From: Streptomyces luteolifulvus
Lineage (GTDB): Bacteria > Actinomycetota > Actinomycetes > Streptomycetales > Streptomycetaceae
DNA: 64,000 nucleotides
Direction: 5' to 3'
Assembly (NCBI RefSeq): GCF_008806595.1
Contig: NZ_VZRB01000013.1
Location: forward strand, 124,001-188,000
The position numbers and the translations under genes were made by a program. Below, in pieces: positions 26,181 to 34,275 of the stretch (its first letter is position 1; each line of letters begins with the position of its first letter). The notes under the pieces are model-generated. The model did not search any database. It saw nothing but the letters and a program-made list of their open reading frames with translations, and was not told where the DNA came from.

Positions 26181-26217
26181 CGACCGGCGCGCCACACTTC
26201 ACCTGCCTGACACGCCG

Positions 26218-26255
26218 CCGATGGCCGGACCCCGATCCCCGGGTCCGGCCATCGG
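26218..26255 (+). terminator. Terminator after the LysM/M23 gene
   Basis: CCGATGGCCGGACCC and GGGTCCGGCCATCGG form a perfect 15-bp stem with an 8-base loop, 38 bases beyond the stop codon. Confidence 0.9.
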
Positions 26256-26296
26256 TGTGTCTGATGTGTCGGTGTGTCGGGGTGTCGGTGTGTCCC
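26254..26296. repeat. Short GGTGTGTC-type tandem repeats
   Basis: Right after the terminator the sequence is built from variants of GGTGTGTC (about five in 43 bases). This is a low-complexity slippage repeat with no coding role visible. Confidence 0.6.
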
Positions 26297-26412
26297 GGGT
26301 ATCCCCGCGTATTCCCGGGTTGGCGAACCCTTTAGGAGTGGCTTATCTCACCGCTCGTCAACCCCTTCCTACGATCGCGTAGGTCACATCCGAAGGTGAA
26401 TCATGGACCGAT

Positions 26413-27231
26413 GTGGCAGACGATTCGAAGAGTGACAGCAGATCAGTGATCGGGTCGTACGTGGCGGTGGGGGACAGCTTCACCGAGGGCGTCGGCGACC
26501 CCGGCCCCGACGGGGCGTTCGTCGGCTGGGCCGACCGGTTCGCGGTACTTCTCGCCGACCGGCGGCCCGAGGGCGACTTCAGGTACGCGAACCTCGCGGT
26601 ACGCGGCAAACTGCTCGACCAGATCGTGGAGGACCAGCTTCCGCAGGCCGTCCAACTGGCCCCGGACCTGGTGTCGTTCTGTGCCGGCGGCAATGACATC
26701 ATCCGGCCCGGCACCGACCCCGACGAGGTCGCCGAGCGTTTCGAGAGGGCGCTCGCCCGGCTCGCCGAGGTCTGCGGCACCGTCATGGTGACGACCGGCT
26801 TCGACACCCGCGGCGTACCCGTGCTGAAGCATCTGCGCGGCAAGATTGCCACCTACAACGGTCATGTGCGGGCCATCGCCGACCGGTACGGCTGCCCGGT
26901 GCTCGACCTGTGGTCCCTCAAGACCGTCCAGGACCGCCGTGCCTGGGACGACGACCGGCTCCACCTGTCGCCCGAGGGCCACACCCGCGTGGCGCTGCGC
27001 GCGGGCCAGGTCCTCGGCCTGGACGTCCCGGCCGACCCGGACCAGCCCTGGCCCCCGCTCCCGCCCCGGGGCACCCTCGACGTCCGGCGCGACGACGTCC
27101 ACTGGGCACGCGAGTACCTGGTCCCGTGGATCGGCCGCCGACTGCGCGGGGAGTCCTCGGGCGACCATGTGACGGCCAAGGGCGCACTGTCGCCGGACGA
27201 CATCAAGATGCGGATCGCGTCGGTGGCGTGA
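26413..27231 (+). CDS. SGNH/GDSL-family hydrolase
   Basis: This 272-residue protein has the four SGNH blocks: the nucleophile serine in YVAVGDSFTEGVG near residue 20, a Gly block in YANLAVRGKLLDQ, the Asn in FCAGGNDIIRPG near residue 97, and the Asp-His pair in DDRLHLSPEGH near residue 180. The family hydrolyses esters or removes acyl groups from lipids, sugars or the cell wall. No signal peptide is present, so it acts in the cytoplasm. Start is the GTG at 26413. Substrate unknown. Confidence 0.88.
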   Translation: MADDSKSDSRSVIGSYVAVGDSFTEGVGDPGPDGAFVGWADRFAVLLADRRPEGDFRYANLAVRGKLLDQIVEDQLPQAVQLAPDLVSFCAGGNDIIRPGTDPDEVAERFERALARLAEVCGTVMVTTGFDTRGVPVLKHLRGKIATYNGHVRAIADRYGCPVLDLWSLKTVQDRRAWDDDRLHLSPEGHTRVALRAGQVLGLDVPADPDQPWPPLPPRGTLDVRRDDVHWAREYLVPWIGRRLRGESSGDHVTAKGALSPDDIKMRIASVA

Positions 27232-27667
27232 GGACGGTACGAGCAGCGGCAGGCGGGCGGGTGTGTTACGGCGGCGGCGTACGCCCGGCCGGGCACTCCG
27301 TCGCTCGCGGGGTCGCGAGGCGCGCCGCGCGCTGGAGGGGTTTGTGCGGTTGGCGCGCCGTGGTTTGACGGTGCTTTGTGGTCGGTGTCGTTCTGCGCCG
27401 GCGCTCGGCGTGGAACGTCCGGCCGGGCAACTCCGCTGTCCGCGGGGTCGCGAAGCGCGCCGCGCGCCGGAGGCGTTTGTCCAGCCGGAGCCTTGCCTCG
27501 ACGGGTCCCTGCGAACGGTGCCGGCTTCGTTGGCGCCTGGCGTGCCCGGGCCCGTCGCAGGGCCGCGATTTGTGTGGGGCGGCCCGGCTCCCCAGGCCGT
27601 GGCTGCGCGCGACGGAGAACGAGAGCGCGAGCTGTCGATCCCGAGCGGCGGTCGGCGCGGCTCGTGA
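27232..27667. other. Gene-poor interval with an imperfect 61-bp direct repeat
   Basis: No convincing gene lies here. Two copies of a 61-62-bp sequence, at 27285-27345 and 27419-27480, share CCGGCCGGGCA, then CGCGGGGTCGCGA, then GCGCGCCGCGCG and end in TTTGT, with about ten differences. The interval also has an unusually high density of GCGCGC-type runs. It separates the SGNH hydrolase from the convergent TetR gene. Confidence 0.6.
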
Positions 27668-28282
27668 TTACGCCGTCGTCAACGCCTCACGGGCCAGGCC
27701 CAGTTCGCGGGCCAGGGCCTCGTCCACCCATTCCAGGGCCCGTGCGCGGGACACCGCGCCCGCGTAGGTGGTCATCTGTACGGCGAGACCGTCGAGCAGG
27801 GCGGTCAGGCGCAGGGCCGTGCCCGTCGGGTCGGGGCACTGGAACTCGCCCGCGGCCACCCCTTCCGTGACGACCTCGGTCAGGGCCGCCTTCCACTGCC
27901 GGTCGAGGTCACGGGTGACCTCCCGCAGCGCGGGCTCGCGCAGCGCCGCCGCCCAGCCCTCGATCCACAGCCGCCAGCCCTTGGCCTGGCCGGTCGGGGC
28001 GTACCACCGCACGGCCGACCGCAGCCGGCGCAGCGCCGTGGTGCGCCGGCCGAGGAGCTTGCGCAGCCGTGTGAGATCGCCCGCGGCCGCGTGGGTGAAC
28101 GCGGCGGCGACCAGCTTCTCCTTGGTCGAGAAGTGATAGAGCACCAGCGCGTTGCTCACGCCGAGCGCCGAGGCGACGTCGGCGATCCGGACCGCCGACA
28201 CACCTCGCGCCTCGATCTGCTCGACGGCGGCCCGCAGCAGTTCCTCCCGCCGCTCCGCCACGCTCAACCGCACTCTCGTCAC
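27668..28282 (-). CDS. TetR-family transcriptional regulator
   Basis: This 204-residue protein has an N-terminal TetR helix-turn-helix at residues 10-56 (ERREELLRAAVEQIEARG, then IADVASALGVSNALVLYHF). The C-terminal domain resembles BetI-type ligand domains (KALTEVVTEGVAAGEF in outline). The GTG start lacks a strong ribosome site. It lies just downstream of the dehydrogenase gene on the same strand, and a 26-bp near-palindrome ahead of that gene is a plausible operator. The ligand is unknown. Confidence 0.88.
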   Translation of the reverse strand: MTRVRLSVAERREELLRAAVEQIEARGVSAVRIADVASALGVSNALVLYHFSTKEKLVAAAFTHAAAGDLTRLRKLLGRRTTALRRLRSAVRWYAPTGQAKGWRLWIEGWAAALREPALREVTRDLDRQWKAALTEVVTEGVAAGEFQCPDPTGTALRLTALLDGLAVQMTTYAGAVSRARALEWVDEALARELGLAREALTTA

Positions 28283-28377
28283 GGCGTCACCCTACACAGC
28301 CCCTCCCGGCTGTGACGTGCGCGGACGACCGTATCCCGGCCGGCGAAGGGGCGGGGTGTGCGGTGGCGGGCGCACCA

Positions 28378-29556
28378 TCACCGGTACCAGCCGAAACGCT
28401 CCGCGATCACCGGCAGCCGGTCCGCGACGAGGGCGTGCGCCGCGGCCCGCGGTGTCGTCCCGTCGGCCGCCGCGCGCTCCAGCATCCGGCCGACCAGCGT
28501 GCGCATGGCGCGGCGGGTGTGCGCGAACGCCTCGTCCGCGTCCGCGCCGATGTCGCCGAACAGCGTCCACCACCACCAGGCGTTGGTCCCGGAGTTGACG
28601 ACCACGTCCGGCAGCACGACGACCCCGCGCGCAGCGAGCAGCTCCTCCGCCCGTGGCAGTACGGGCATATTGGCCGCCTCGACGATCCAACGAGCCGTGA
28701 TCCGTTCCTGGTCGGCCGTGTCGATCGCGTACGAGACCGCCGCCGGCACCAGGACCTCCGCGTCGGCGGACAGCCATGCGTCGACCGGCAGCTCACGGTC
28801 CTCGGGGCGCAGCGCGGCCCGGTCCACGGTGCCGTGCACATCCCGCGCGGCGAGCAGTGCCTCGACGTCGAGGCCCGCCGGGTTGGCGATCGTGCCCTTG
28901 ATGTCGGCGACGGCCACGACCGTGAGCCCCGCCCGTGCGAGGAAGCGCGCCGTGGCCCCGCCCATGGTGCCGAGCCCCTGCACCGCGACCCGCGCGCCCG
29001 CATACGGCACACCGTCCCGGTCCAGGGCCGCGAGCGCCGACTCGGCGACCCCGCAGCCGCCGACCAGCTCGTCCAGCCCGATGCCGTCCACCTCGACCGC
29101 GAACGCGTCCGCGAGCCGCCGCCGGGCGGCCGTCTCGTCGTCGAGCAGGGGATAGACGGCCTGGACGGACGAGACGAGCCCCGCCTCGGCGGCCGCCCGG
29201 TCCACGAGGTCCTGGGCGAGGCCGAGGTCCTCGCCCGTGGTCCAGCAGCTCTCGATGTACGGCCGCATGGCGCGCAGATAACGCACCAGGATTCCGTACG
29301 CCTGCGGGTCCCGGGGATCGCAGTCGATGCCGCCCTTGGCGCCGCCGAGGGGGATGTAGCGGCCCTCGGGGTTGTAGTGCAGCGCCTCCTTCATGGTCAT
29401 TCCGCGGGCGAGGCCGGCGACCTCGTCCAGGGTGCAGCCCCCGCGCATGCGCAGCCCGCCGCTGCAGACGCCGCGCACCAGCCGGTCGACGACCAGGAAG
29501 CCCTGGCGACCGGTGAGGTGGTCGGTCCAGGTCAGCGACATCACGGGGGCGGTCAT
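28378..29556 (-). CDS. Glu/Leu/Phe/Val dehydrogenase family protein
   Basis: This 392-residue protein has the amino-acid dehydrogenase fold. The dimerisation and substrate domain contains GGLRMRGGCTLDEV, the glycine-rich PLGGAKGGIDCDP with the substrate-binding lysine, and a later NAD(P) Rossmann segment VAVQGLGTMGGATARFLAR near residue 222. The family oxidatively deaminates branched-chain, aromatic or acidic amino acids. It is not the canonical Streptomyces valine dehydrogenase as I recall that sequence. The ATG at 29556 follows GAGGAG; an open frame upstream has no ribosome site. Confidence 0.87.
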   Translation of the reverse strand: MTAPVMSLTWTDHLTGRQGFLVVDRLVRGVCSGGLRMRGGCTLDEVAGLARGMTMKEALHYNPEGRYIPLGGAKGGIDCDPRDPQAYGILVRYLRAMRPYIESCWTTGEDLGLAQDLVDRAAAEAGLVSSVQAVYPLLDDETAARRRLADAFAVEVDGIGLDELVGGCGVAESALAALDRDGVPYAGARVAVQGLGTMGGATARFLARAGLTVVAVADIKGTIANPAGLDVEALLAARDVHGTVDRAALRPEDRELPVDAWLSADAEVLVPAAVSYAIDTADQERITARWIVEAANMPVLPRAEELLAARGVVVLPDVVVNSGTNAWWWWTLFGDIGADADEAFAHTRRAMRTLVGRMLERAAADGTTPRAAAHALVADRLPVIAERFGWYR

Positions 29557-29586
29557 GCGGTCTCCTCGGGGAGGGTGATCAGAGCC

Positions 29587-29612
29587 GGTTACTGAATCGC
29601 GGGTCAGTATCC
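29587..29612. promoter_or_regulatory. Candidate TetR operator upstream of the dehydrogenase
   Basis: GGTTACTGA and TCAGTATCC flank an 8-base centre, pairing at 8 of 9 positions per arm. It sits 31 bases upstream of the dehydrogenase start in the gap shared with the divergent hydrolase gene. The linked TetR gene at 27668-28282 is the natural candidate to bind it. Confidence 0.6.
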
Positions 29613-29751
29613 GGAGTGGTGTCATGGCCTGTCAACGCGGTGAGTGGATCATCAGCGGGGCCTTGCCGGACCGGACGTGATCGGTCCGGCCCCGTCCTGT
29701 CGGAGGGGCTGCCCATAATGGAATGTCTCACCGACTCCATCTGGAGGTACC

Positions 29752-30969
29752 GTGGCCGGCTTCCGTTCCCTCAGCTCCGGGCTCCGCACGCCGAGGCCCG
29801 CGGCGTTCGGCGCGGACCCCAGCGGTGAGCGCATGGCGCGCATCCGCAGATCGCCGCACTTCAAGGACGGGGTCTTCCAGAATCCCGGCGGGCCGACGAG
29901 CATACGGCCCTCCGGCTCGGCGTCGGCCTTCGTGAAGGACTTCCTCGACAAGGAGGCCCGGTCCCGCCGCGCGCCCAGCGGCACCGTCCCCGTGCACGCC
30001 ACGACGCTCGCCGACATCGCGCGGCAGCCCGCCGGCGGACTGCGGCTGACCTGGATGGGCCACTCCAGCGTCCTCGCGGAGATCGACGGACAGCGGGTGC
30101 TGTTCGACCCCGTCTGGGGCGAGCGCTGTTCCCCGTTCCCGTTCGCGGGACCCCGGCGGCTGCATCCGGTGCCCCTGCCGCTCGCCGCGCTCGGCCCGGT
30201 CGACGTCGTCGTCATCTCGCACGACCACTACGACCACCTCGACATGCCCACGCTCAAGGCGTTGGCCGGCACGGACACCATGTTCGCCGTGCCGCTCGGC
30301 GTCGGCGCCCATCTCGAGTACTGGGGTGTGTCGGCCGACCGGCTGCTCGAACTGGACTGGCACGAGGAGACGAAGGTCGGCGGGCTCACCCTGACCGCCA
30401 CCCCGGCCCGACACTTCTGCGGCCGCGGGCTGCGCAACACCCAGCACACGCTCTGGGCCTCCTGGGTGGTCGCCGGTGCCGAGCATCGCGTCTACCACAG
30501 CGGCGACACCGGGTACTTCGAGGGCTTCCAGGACATCGGTGCGGCGCACGGCCCGTTCGACGCCACGATGATCCAGATCGGTGCCTACTCGGACTACTGG
30601 CCCAAGGACCGCGCGGACCCCACGCCCCTGCCGGGCGCGTGGCCGGACATCCACATGTCACCCGCCCAAGGGGTCCGGGCGCACCTCGACCTGCAGGGCG
30701 GCCGGCCGCACGGGGTGCTGCTGCCGATCCACTGGGGCACCTTCAATCTGGCGCTGCACGCCTGGGCCGAGCCCGGCGAGTGGACCAGGGATGCCGCCGA
30801 GGAGGTCGGGCAGGCAGCCGCGTTCCCCCGTCCCGGCGAGCCCTTCGAGCCCGCCGGAGCCCTCCCCTCCGATCCGTGGTGGCGTGCCGTGTCGGGACCC
30901 ATCGCCCGTCCCTGGCGCCGCCCGGCAGCCACTCCGTCGTCCCCCGAGGACCTGGCCGCATCTACGTAG
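29752..30969 (+). CDS. MBL-fold metal-dependent hydrolase (UlaG / NAPE-PLD-like)
   Basis: This 405-residue protein has the metallo-beta-lactamase fold. The substrate strand HSSVLAEIDGQRVLFDP lies near residue 103 and the metal-binding motif SHDHYDHLD near residue 160. Further ligands appear in ARHFCGRG and YHSGDTGYFEGF, with the last His in LLPIHWGTFNLALH. The set matches the lactamase_B_2 group that includes UlaG and N-acylphosphatidylethanolamine phospholipase D. A Pro-rich tail of about 40 residues follows. The GTG start has a GGAGG 10 bases upstream. The substrate is not known. Confidence 0.85.
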   Translation: MAGFRSLSSGLRTPRPAAFGADPSGERMARIRRSPHFKDGVFQNPGGPTSIRPSGSASAFVKDFLDKEARSRRAPSGTVPVHATTLADIARQPAGGLRLTWMGHSSVLAEIDGQRVLFDPVWGERCSPFPFAGPRRLHPVPLPLAALGPVDVVVISHDHYDHLDMPTLKALAGTDTMFAVPLGVGAHLEYWGVSADRLLELDWHEETKVGGLTLTATPARHFCGRGLRNTQHTLWASWVVAGAEHRVYHSGDTGYFEGFQDIGAAHGPFDATMIQIGAYSDYWPKDRADPTPLPGAWPDIHMSPAQGVRAHLDLQGGRPHGVLLPIHWGTFNLALHAWAEPGEWTRDAAEEVGQAAAFPRPGEPFEPAGALPSDPWWRAVSGPIARPWRRPAATPSSPEDLAAST

Positions 30970-31091
30970 TGGATCACGTGGATTCACGGATGCCGCCCGG
31001 GTGCGCGTTACGGCAGGGTCGTGCGTGATGTCGGCTTCCGCGGTGCGTGTGCGCCGCGAAACCCGGCAGAGCACAGGGGGGCGACCGGGCC

Positions 31092-31736
31092 GTGAGGCGT
31101 GTGATCAGTGACCGCCGGCGGGAGGCCGTCAGCCTGGGGCCGGGCATCCGTGCGCACCACATCCTGTGGCCTCCGTCCTTCGGGGGCGCACCACTCGGCG
31201 CCCGTGTCTGTGCGAACGCGCTGGCCGCGCTGGTGTTCCTCACCGCGCTCGTGCAGACCTACCTGTGCTTCTACTGGCAGGACGACGGGCAGGTCGACGA
31301 CTCCCGCTATGAGGACCTCTGGTTCTCGGCGCTGATGATGGCGGTGCCGATCCTGCTGATGCGCCGGAGGCTGGCCCATGCCCTGGGCGACCGGCGCGGG
31401 GTGTGGCCCGGGCTGGTGGCCGCCGCGGCCTGGATCTCGTCGGTGCTCGTGACCTCGCTGGTGCTGATGGCGGTCGGACTCACGGGCCACGAAACGTACT
31501 GCAGCGCCGGAAGCATCCCTCCCGAGCACCCGCTCTCGGATTCCGTGCTGCCCACCGCCGTCCTGGGGGCGCTGGCCGCGGGGTCGGCGGTTTCGTGGAC
31601 CGTGTGGGTGGTCTCGCGTCGCCGGGTGCGGCCCGCCAGTCTGTACCGGGTGTGGCTCACCACGATCACCGTGACCGTGGTGGTGTCCCTCGCACCGTGG
31701 CTGCGGGCGGCCGAGACCTGCCGCACCGGAGCCTGA
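31092..31736 (+). CDS. Hypothetical membrane protein
   Basis: This protein of about 214 residues has four or five hydrophobic segments: ANALAALVFLTALVQTYL, LWFSALMMAVPILLM, LVAAAAWISSVLVTSLVLMA, PTAVLGALAAGSAVSWTVWV and TITVTVVVSLAPWL. No conserved catalytic motif is visible and I do not recognise the family. The start is uncertain: GTG codons at 31092 and 31101 and an ATG at 31047 are in frame; GGGGGG precedes the first. It converges on the DUF6745-like gene with 10 bases between the stops. Confidence 0.65.
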   Translation: MRRVISDRRREAVSLGPGIRAHHILWPPSFGGAPLGARVCANALAALVFLTALVQTYLCFYWQDDGQVDDSRYEDLWFSALMMAVPILLMRRRLAHALGDRRGVWPGLVAAAAWISSVLVTSLVLMAVGLTGHETYCSAGSIPPEHPLSDSVLPTAVLGALAAGSAVSWTVWVVSRRRVRPASLYRVWLTTITVTVVVSLAPWLRAAETCRTGA

Positions 31737-31746
31737 CTGCCGGCCG

Positions 31747-32769
31747 TCATGTCTCCCGCAGCGGGGCGTACACCTGGGGCCTCAGACCGAACGTCCAGGC
31801 CACTCCCTCCCTTGCCTCCCGTGTCGTCGGCGGCACCCGGAGCCAGTACGTACGCTGTGTACCGTCCGGCTCCGGTGTGGAGTTGAGGACCTCCACCATC
31901 ACGACCGGCTCGTCCCCGACGAGATCGATGCGCCAGAGCGTTCCGGTCTCGTCCCGGTGGACCGGCCGGGCCCCGGAGTCGGCGAGGTAGCGGTCGTAGC
32001 CGTAGTACTCGAGCATGACGCGCCGCAACTCGGCGTTCTCCTCGGCGCGGAGGCGCTCGGGTGTCAGCGTGCGCAGCTCGGCCAGGAAGCCGGCCGGCAC
32101 CGGCATGCCACGCCAGGCGTACAGGGCGAAACCGTCGGGGTAGGCCAGCGCCGGACCGTCTCCGCGGTCGAGCCTGCCCGCCTCGTCGCGGTGCAGGGCG
32201 ACCGGGCGTTCGCACACCACCGCGGCCCTTTCGAACGGCCACCACCAGCCCGCGCTGCGGCAGACCTGGGCCAGCCCGTCGAGCGGGGCCCGGTCCGTGT
32301 CGAGTGCGGCGAGCCACGGCGCGTCGTGCTGTCCGAGCACGGCGTCCAGCAGGATCAGCCGGATCTCCGTCCCCGCGCGCCGGTCGCCGTCCGCGAGCTC
32401 CTCGAGTACGCCCTGCTGGATCCGGTCGACCAGTGCCCGCGTCGTGTCCCACAGGCGCCCGCCGGTCGCGGTCCAGCGTGCGGACCAGCCCGCCGCGCCC
32501 AACTCCTCGTGCACACGCTGTCGTTCGGCGGCCCAGGGAGCGCTGCGGACCTGTTCGCGCATGCTCGGGCCCAGGTCCGACGAGCCTTGTATCAGCGTCA
32601 CCGCCTCACGCGGGGAGCCGGCCCACACCACGCGCTCCGGCTGCGCCAGCCCGGCCCGCCGGTACGCCAGCCGGACCCCGGCCTCCGCCGCCCCCCGGTC
32701 CGCCGGTACGGCCGCGGCCGCACACGCACGCCACAGCCGGACCTCGTCCGCCACCATCGTCTCGCTCAC
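31747..32769 (-). CDS. DUF6745-like protein linked to the STM4015 cluster
   Basis: This 340-residue soluble protein has no catalytic motif I can name. It is rich in Trp and Arg, with blocks such as RSAGWWWPFERAAVVCERP near residue 175 and YPDGFALYAWRGMPVPAGF near residue 210. The second block is typical of proteins I recall as DUF6745. It lies 31 bases downstream of a 108-residue gene on the same strand, and both are read from a promoter that is back to back with that of the STM4015 operon. This shared control region suggests a related role. Confidence 0.7.
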   Translation of the reverse strand: MSETMVADEVRLWRACAAAAVPADRGAAEAGVRLAYRRAGLAQPERVVWAGSPREAVTLIQGSSDLGPSMREQVRSAPWAAERQRVHEELGAAGWSARWTATGGRLWDTTRALVDRIQQGVLEELADGDRRAGTEIRLILLDAVLGQHDAPWLAALDTDRAPLDGLAQVCRSAGWWWPFERAAVVCERPVALHRDEAGRLDRGDGPALAYPDGFALYAWRGMPVPAGFLAELRTLTPERLRAEENAELRRVMLEYYGYDRYLADSGARPVHRDETGTLWRIDLVGDEPVVMVEVLNSTPEPDGTQRTYWLRVPPTTREAREGVAWTFGLRPQVYAPLRET

Positions 32770-32800
32770 CGGGTTCCCGCCCTTCCCTCTGTCTCTCGCC

Positions 32801-33127
32801 TCAGTCCGCCACGATCCGCACCGACCCCGGCACGTACTCCCGCTGCCGGATCACGCGGAACCACCCCTTGGGCAGCGCTATCGCCGCGTGCTCCTCGTGC
32901 ACGACGCGCCCGCCCTGCGGCAGATGCAGCAGCAGCGGACCGAACGGCCCCGGTTCCCGCACCAGTTCGCCCGGACCGACCACCGCATGGGCGTGCCCGG
33001 TCACCTCGCCCAGCGCGAGCACCAACCGCCCCCGTGCGTCACGCGGTTCCCTCGGCGCGTGCGCCACATGTGCGGGCACGGCCTCCTCCGCCACGGACAC
33101 GATCAGTACGTCCCCCTGCCGGTACAT
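32801..33127 (-). CDS. Conserved 108-residue protein, unknown
   Basis: This small acidic-to-neutral protein starts MYRQGDVLIVSV and has blocks GEVTGHAHAVVG and HEEHAAIALPKGWFRVIRQREY. The pattern suggests a compact beta-fold with several conserved His residues. I do not know a function. The ATG follows GGGAG. It heads the minus-strand unit opposite the STM4015 operon and sits about 45 bases downstream of a DNA-damage-type promoter match. Confidence 0.7.
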   Translation of the reverse strand: MYRQGDVLIVSVAEEAVPAHVAHAPREPRDARGRLVLALGEVTGHAHAVVGPGELVREPGPFGPLLLHLPQGGRVVHEEHAAIALPKGWFRVIRQREYVPGSVRIVAD

Positions 33128-33172
33128 GGCTCTCCCTCCCGCCCGGTGCACAGTGCCCCGGCGTCGAGATCG

Positions 33173-33195
33173 ACACTACGAGCCGCCACTGACAA
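33173..33195 (-). promoter_or_regulatory. PafBC-type DNA-damage promoter, minus strand
   Basis: Read on the minus strand, the sequence is TTGTCAGTG, then GCGGCTCG, then TAGTGT. This is an exact match to tTGTCRGTG-N8-TAnnnT, the RecA-independent DNA-damage promoter of mycobacteria and Streptomyces. It lies 46 bases upstream of the ATG of the 108-residue gene. Confidence 0.75.
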
Positions 33196-33225
33196 CGGCC
33201 TCGGACGCCGCCCCGCCGCGGCCCG

Positions 33226-33248
33226 TTGTCAGTCCCTGTTGGTAGAAC
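33226..33248 (+). promoter_or_regulatory. PafBC-type DNA-damage promoter, plus strand
   Basis: TTGTCAGTC, then CCTGTTGG, then TAGAAC matches tTGTCRGTG-N8-TAnnnT with two deviations (C for the last G, C for the last T). It lies 60 bases upstream of the first STM4015-family gene. Together with the minus-strand copy it makes a perfect 11-bp inverted repeat (ACTGACAACGG / CCGTTGTCAGT). Confidence 0.6.
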
Positions 33249-33308
33249 TGCTGCACGCGCCGCACAGCGCACGCACACCTCATCCGTTGCACGTCAGGAG
33301 CAACTCGC

Positions 33309-34265
33309 ATGACCATCGGCGACCACCTGCATGAGCTGTACGGCCTCCCCGCCTTCACCTTCCCCGGGCCCGACGCCAAGACGGAGCTGCCCGAGGCCGG
33401 CGCCGTCGCCTGGCGCATCACCAGCGATGTGTACGACGCCGACGAGGAGTGGGAGGCGGCCTTCGCCCGCTTCTGCTCCGCGGTGGACACGACGGGGGTG
33501 CGCGCGCTGATCGTCGGCGCCTGGCAGGAGGCGTACGACACCGACGCGTCCTCCGTCATCGAGGCCCTGCTGGCCGCCCGTGACCGGCTGCCCGCCCTGC
33601 GGTCGCTGTTCCTCGGCGACATCGTGATGGAGGAGTGCGAAATCTCCTGGATCAACCAGACGGATGTCTCCGGGCTGCTCGAAGGCTTCCCCGCGCTGGA
33701 GGAGTTCGGTGTGCGCGGCGGATCGGGCCTGGGTTTCACGGCCGTGAGCCACAAGAGCCTGCGCAAGCTGGAGGTGGAGACCGGAGGCATGCCCGCCGAG
33801 GTGGTACGCGGTGTCGCCGCCAGTGAACTGCCCGCCCTCGAGCATCTGGACCTGTGGCTGGGCACCCCCGACTACGGCGGCGACAGCGAGGCCGCCGACC
33901 TGGAGCCGATCCTGTCCGGCACCCGTCTGCCGAGCCTCAGGCATCTGGCCCTGCGCAACAGCGAGATGCAGGACGAGGTCGCCGCGGCCGTCGCGTCCGC
34001 CCCGGTGGTCGCCCGCCTGGAGGTCCTCGACCTGTCGATGGGCGTCCTGAGCGACGAGGGCGCCGCCGCGCTGCTCGCCGGGCAGCCGCTCACCCATCTG
34101 AAGACGCTCGACCTGCACCACAACTACCTGAGCGAGCCGCTCAAGGAGCGCATACGGGACACCCTCGAACCCGCCGGTGTCGTGGTGGACCTGGACCGCG
34201 ACGACGCGGACGAGGACGAGGACGACGACGGCACGGTCTACCGGTACGTCGCCGTGGGGGAGTGA
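33309..34265 (+). CDS. STM4015 family leucine-rich-repeat protein, first copy
   Basis: This 318-residue protein is built from leucine-rich repeats, seen as LPALRSLFLGDIVM, FPALEEFGVRGGSG, LPALEHLDLWLGTPDYGG, LPSLRHLALRNSEMQD and LTHLKTLDLHHNYLSE. The family is named after Salmonella STM4015, which sits with the same partners as here. The C-terminus is an Asp/Glu-rich run followed by RYVAVGE, the same tail as in the second copy. A CAGGAG ribosome site precedes the ATG. The LRR domain probably binds a protein partner, possibly the modifying enzymes encoded downstream. The function is unknown. Confidence 0.85.
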   Translation: MTIGDHLHELYGLPAFTFPGPDAKTELPEAGAVAWRITSDVYDADEEWEAAFARFCSAVDTTGVRALIVGAWQEAYDTDASSVIEALLAARDRLPALRSLFLGDIVMEECEISWINQTDVSGLLEGFPALEEFGVRGGSGLGFTAVSHKSLRKLEVETGGMPAEVVRGVAASELPALEHLDLWLGTPDYGGDSEAADLEPILSGTRLPSLRHLALRNSEMQDEVAAAVASAPVVARLEVLDLSMGVLSDEGAAALLAGQPLTHLKTLDLHHNYLSEPLKERIRDTLEPAGVVVDLDRDDADEDEDDDGTVYRYVAVGE

Positions 34266-34275
34266 GCGCACGCCC

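Noticed and set aside
27232..27667. CRISPR-like array from the repeated GC-rich blocks
   Set aside because: Only two diverged copies with unequal length and no cas genes.
33173..33248. The 11-bp inverted repeat read as a transcription terminator
   Set aside because: It lies between two divergent start codons and its arms are the two damage-type promoter elements, so a regulatory reading is better.
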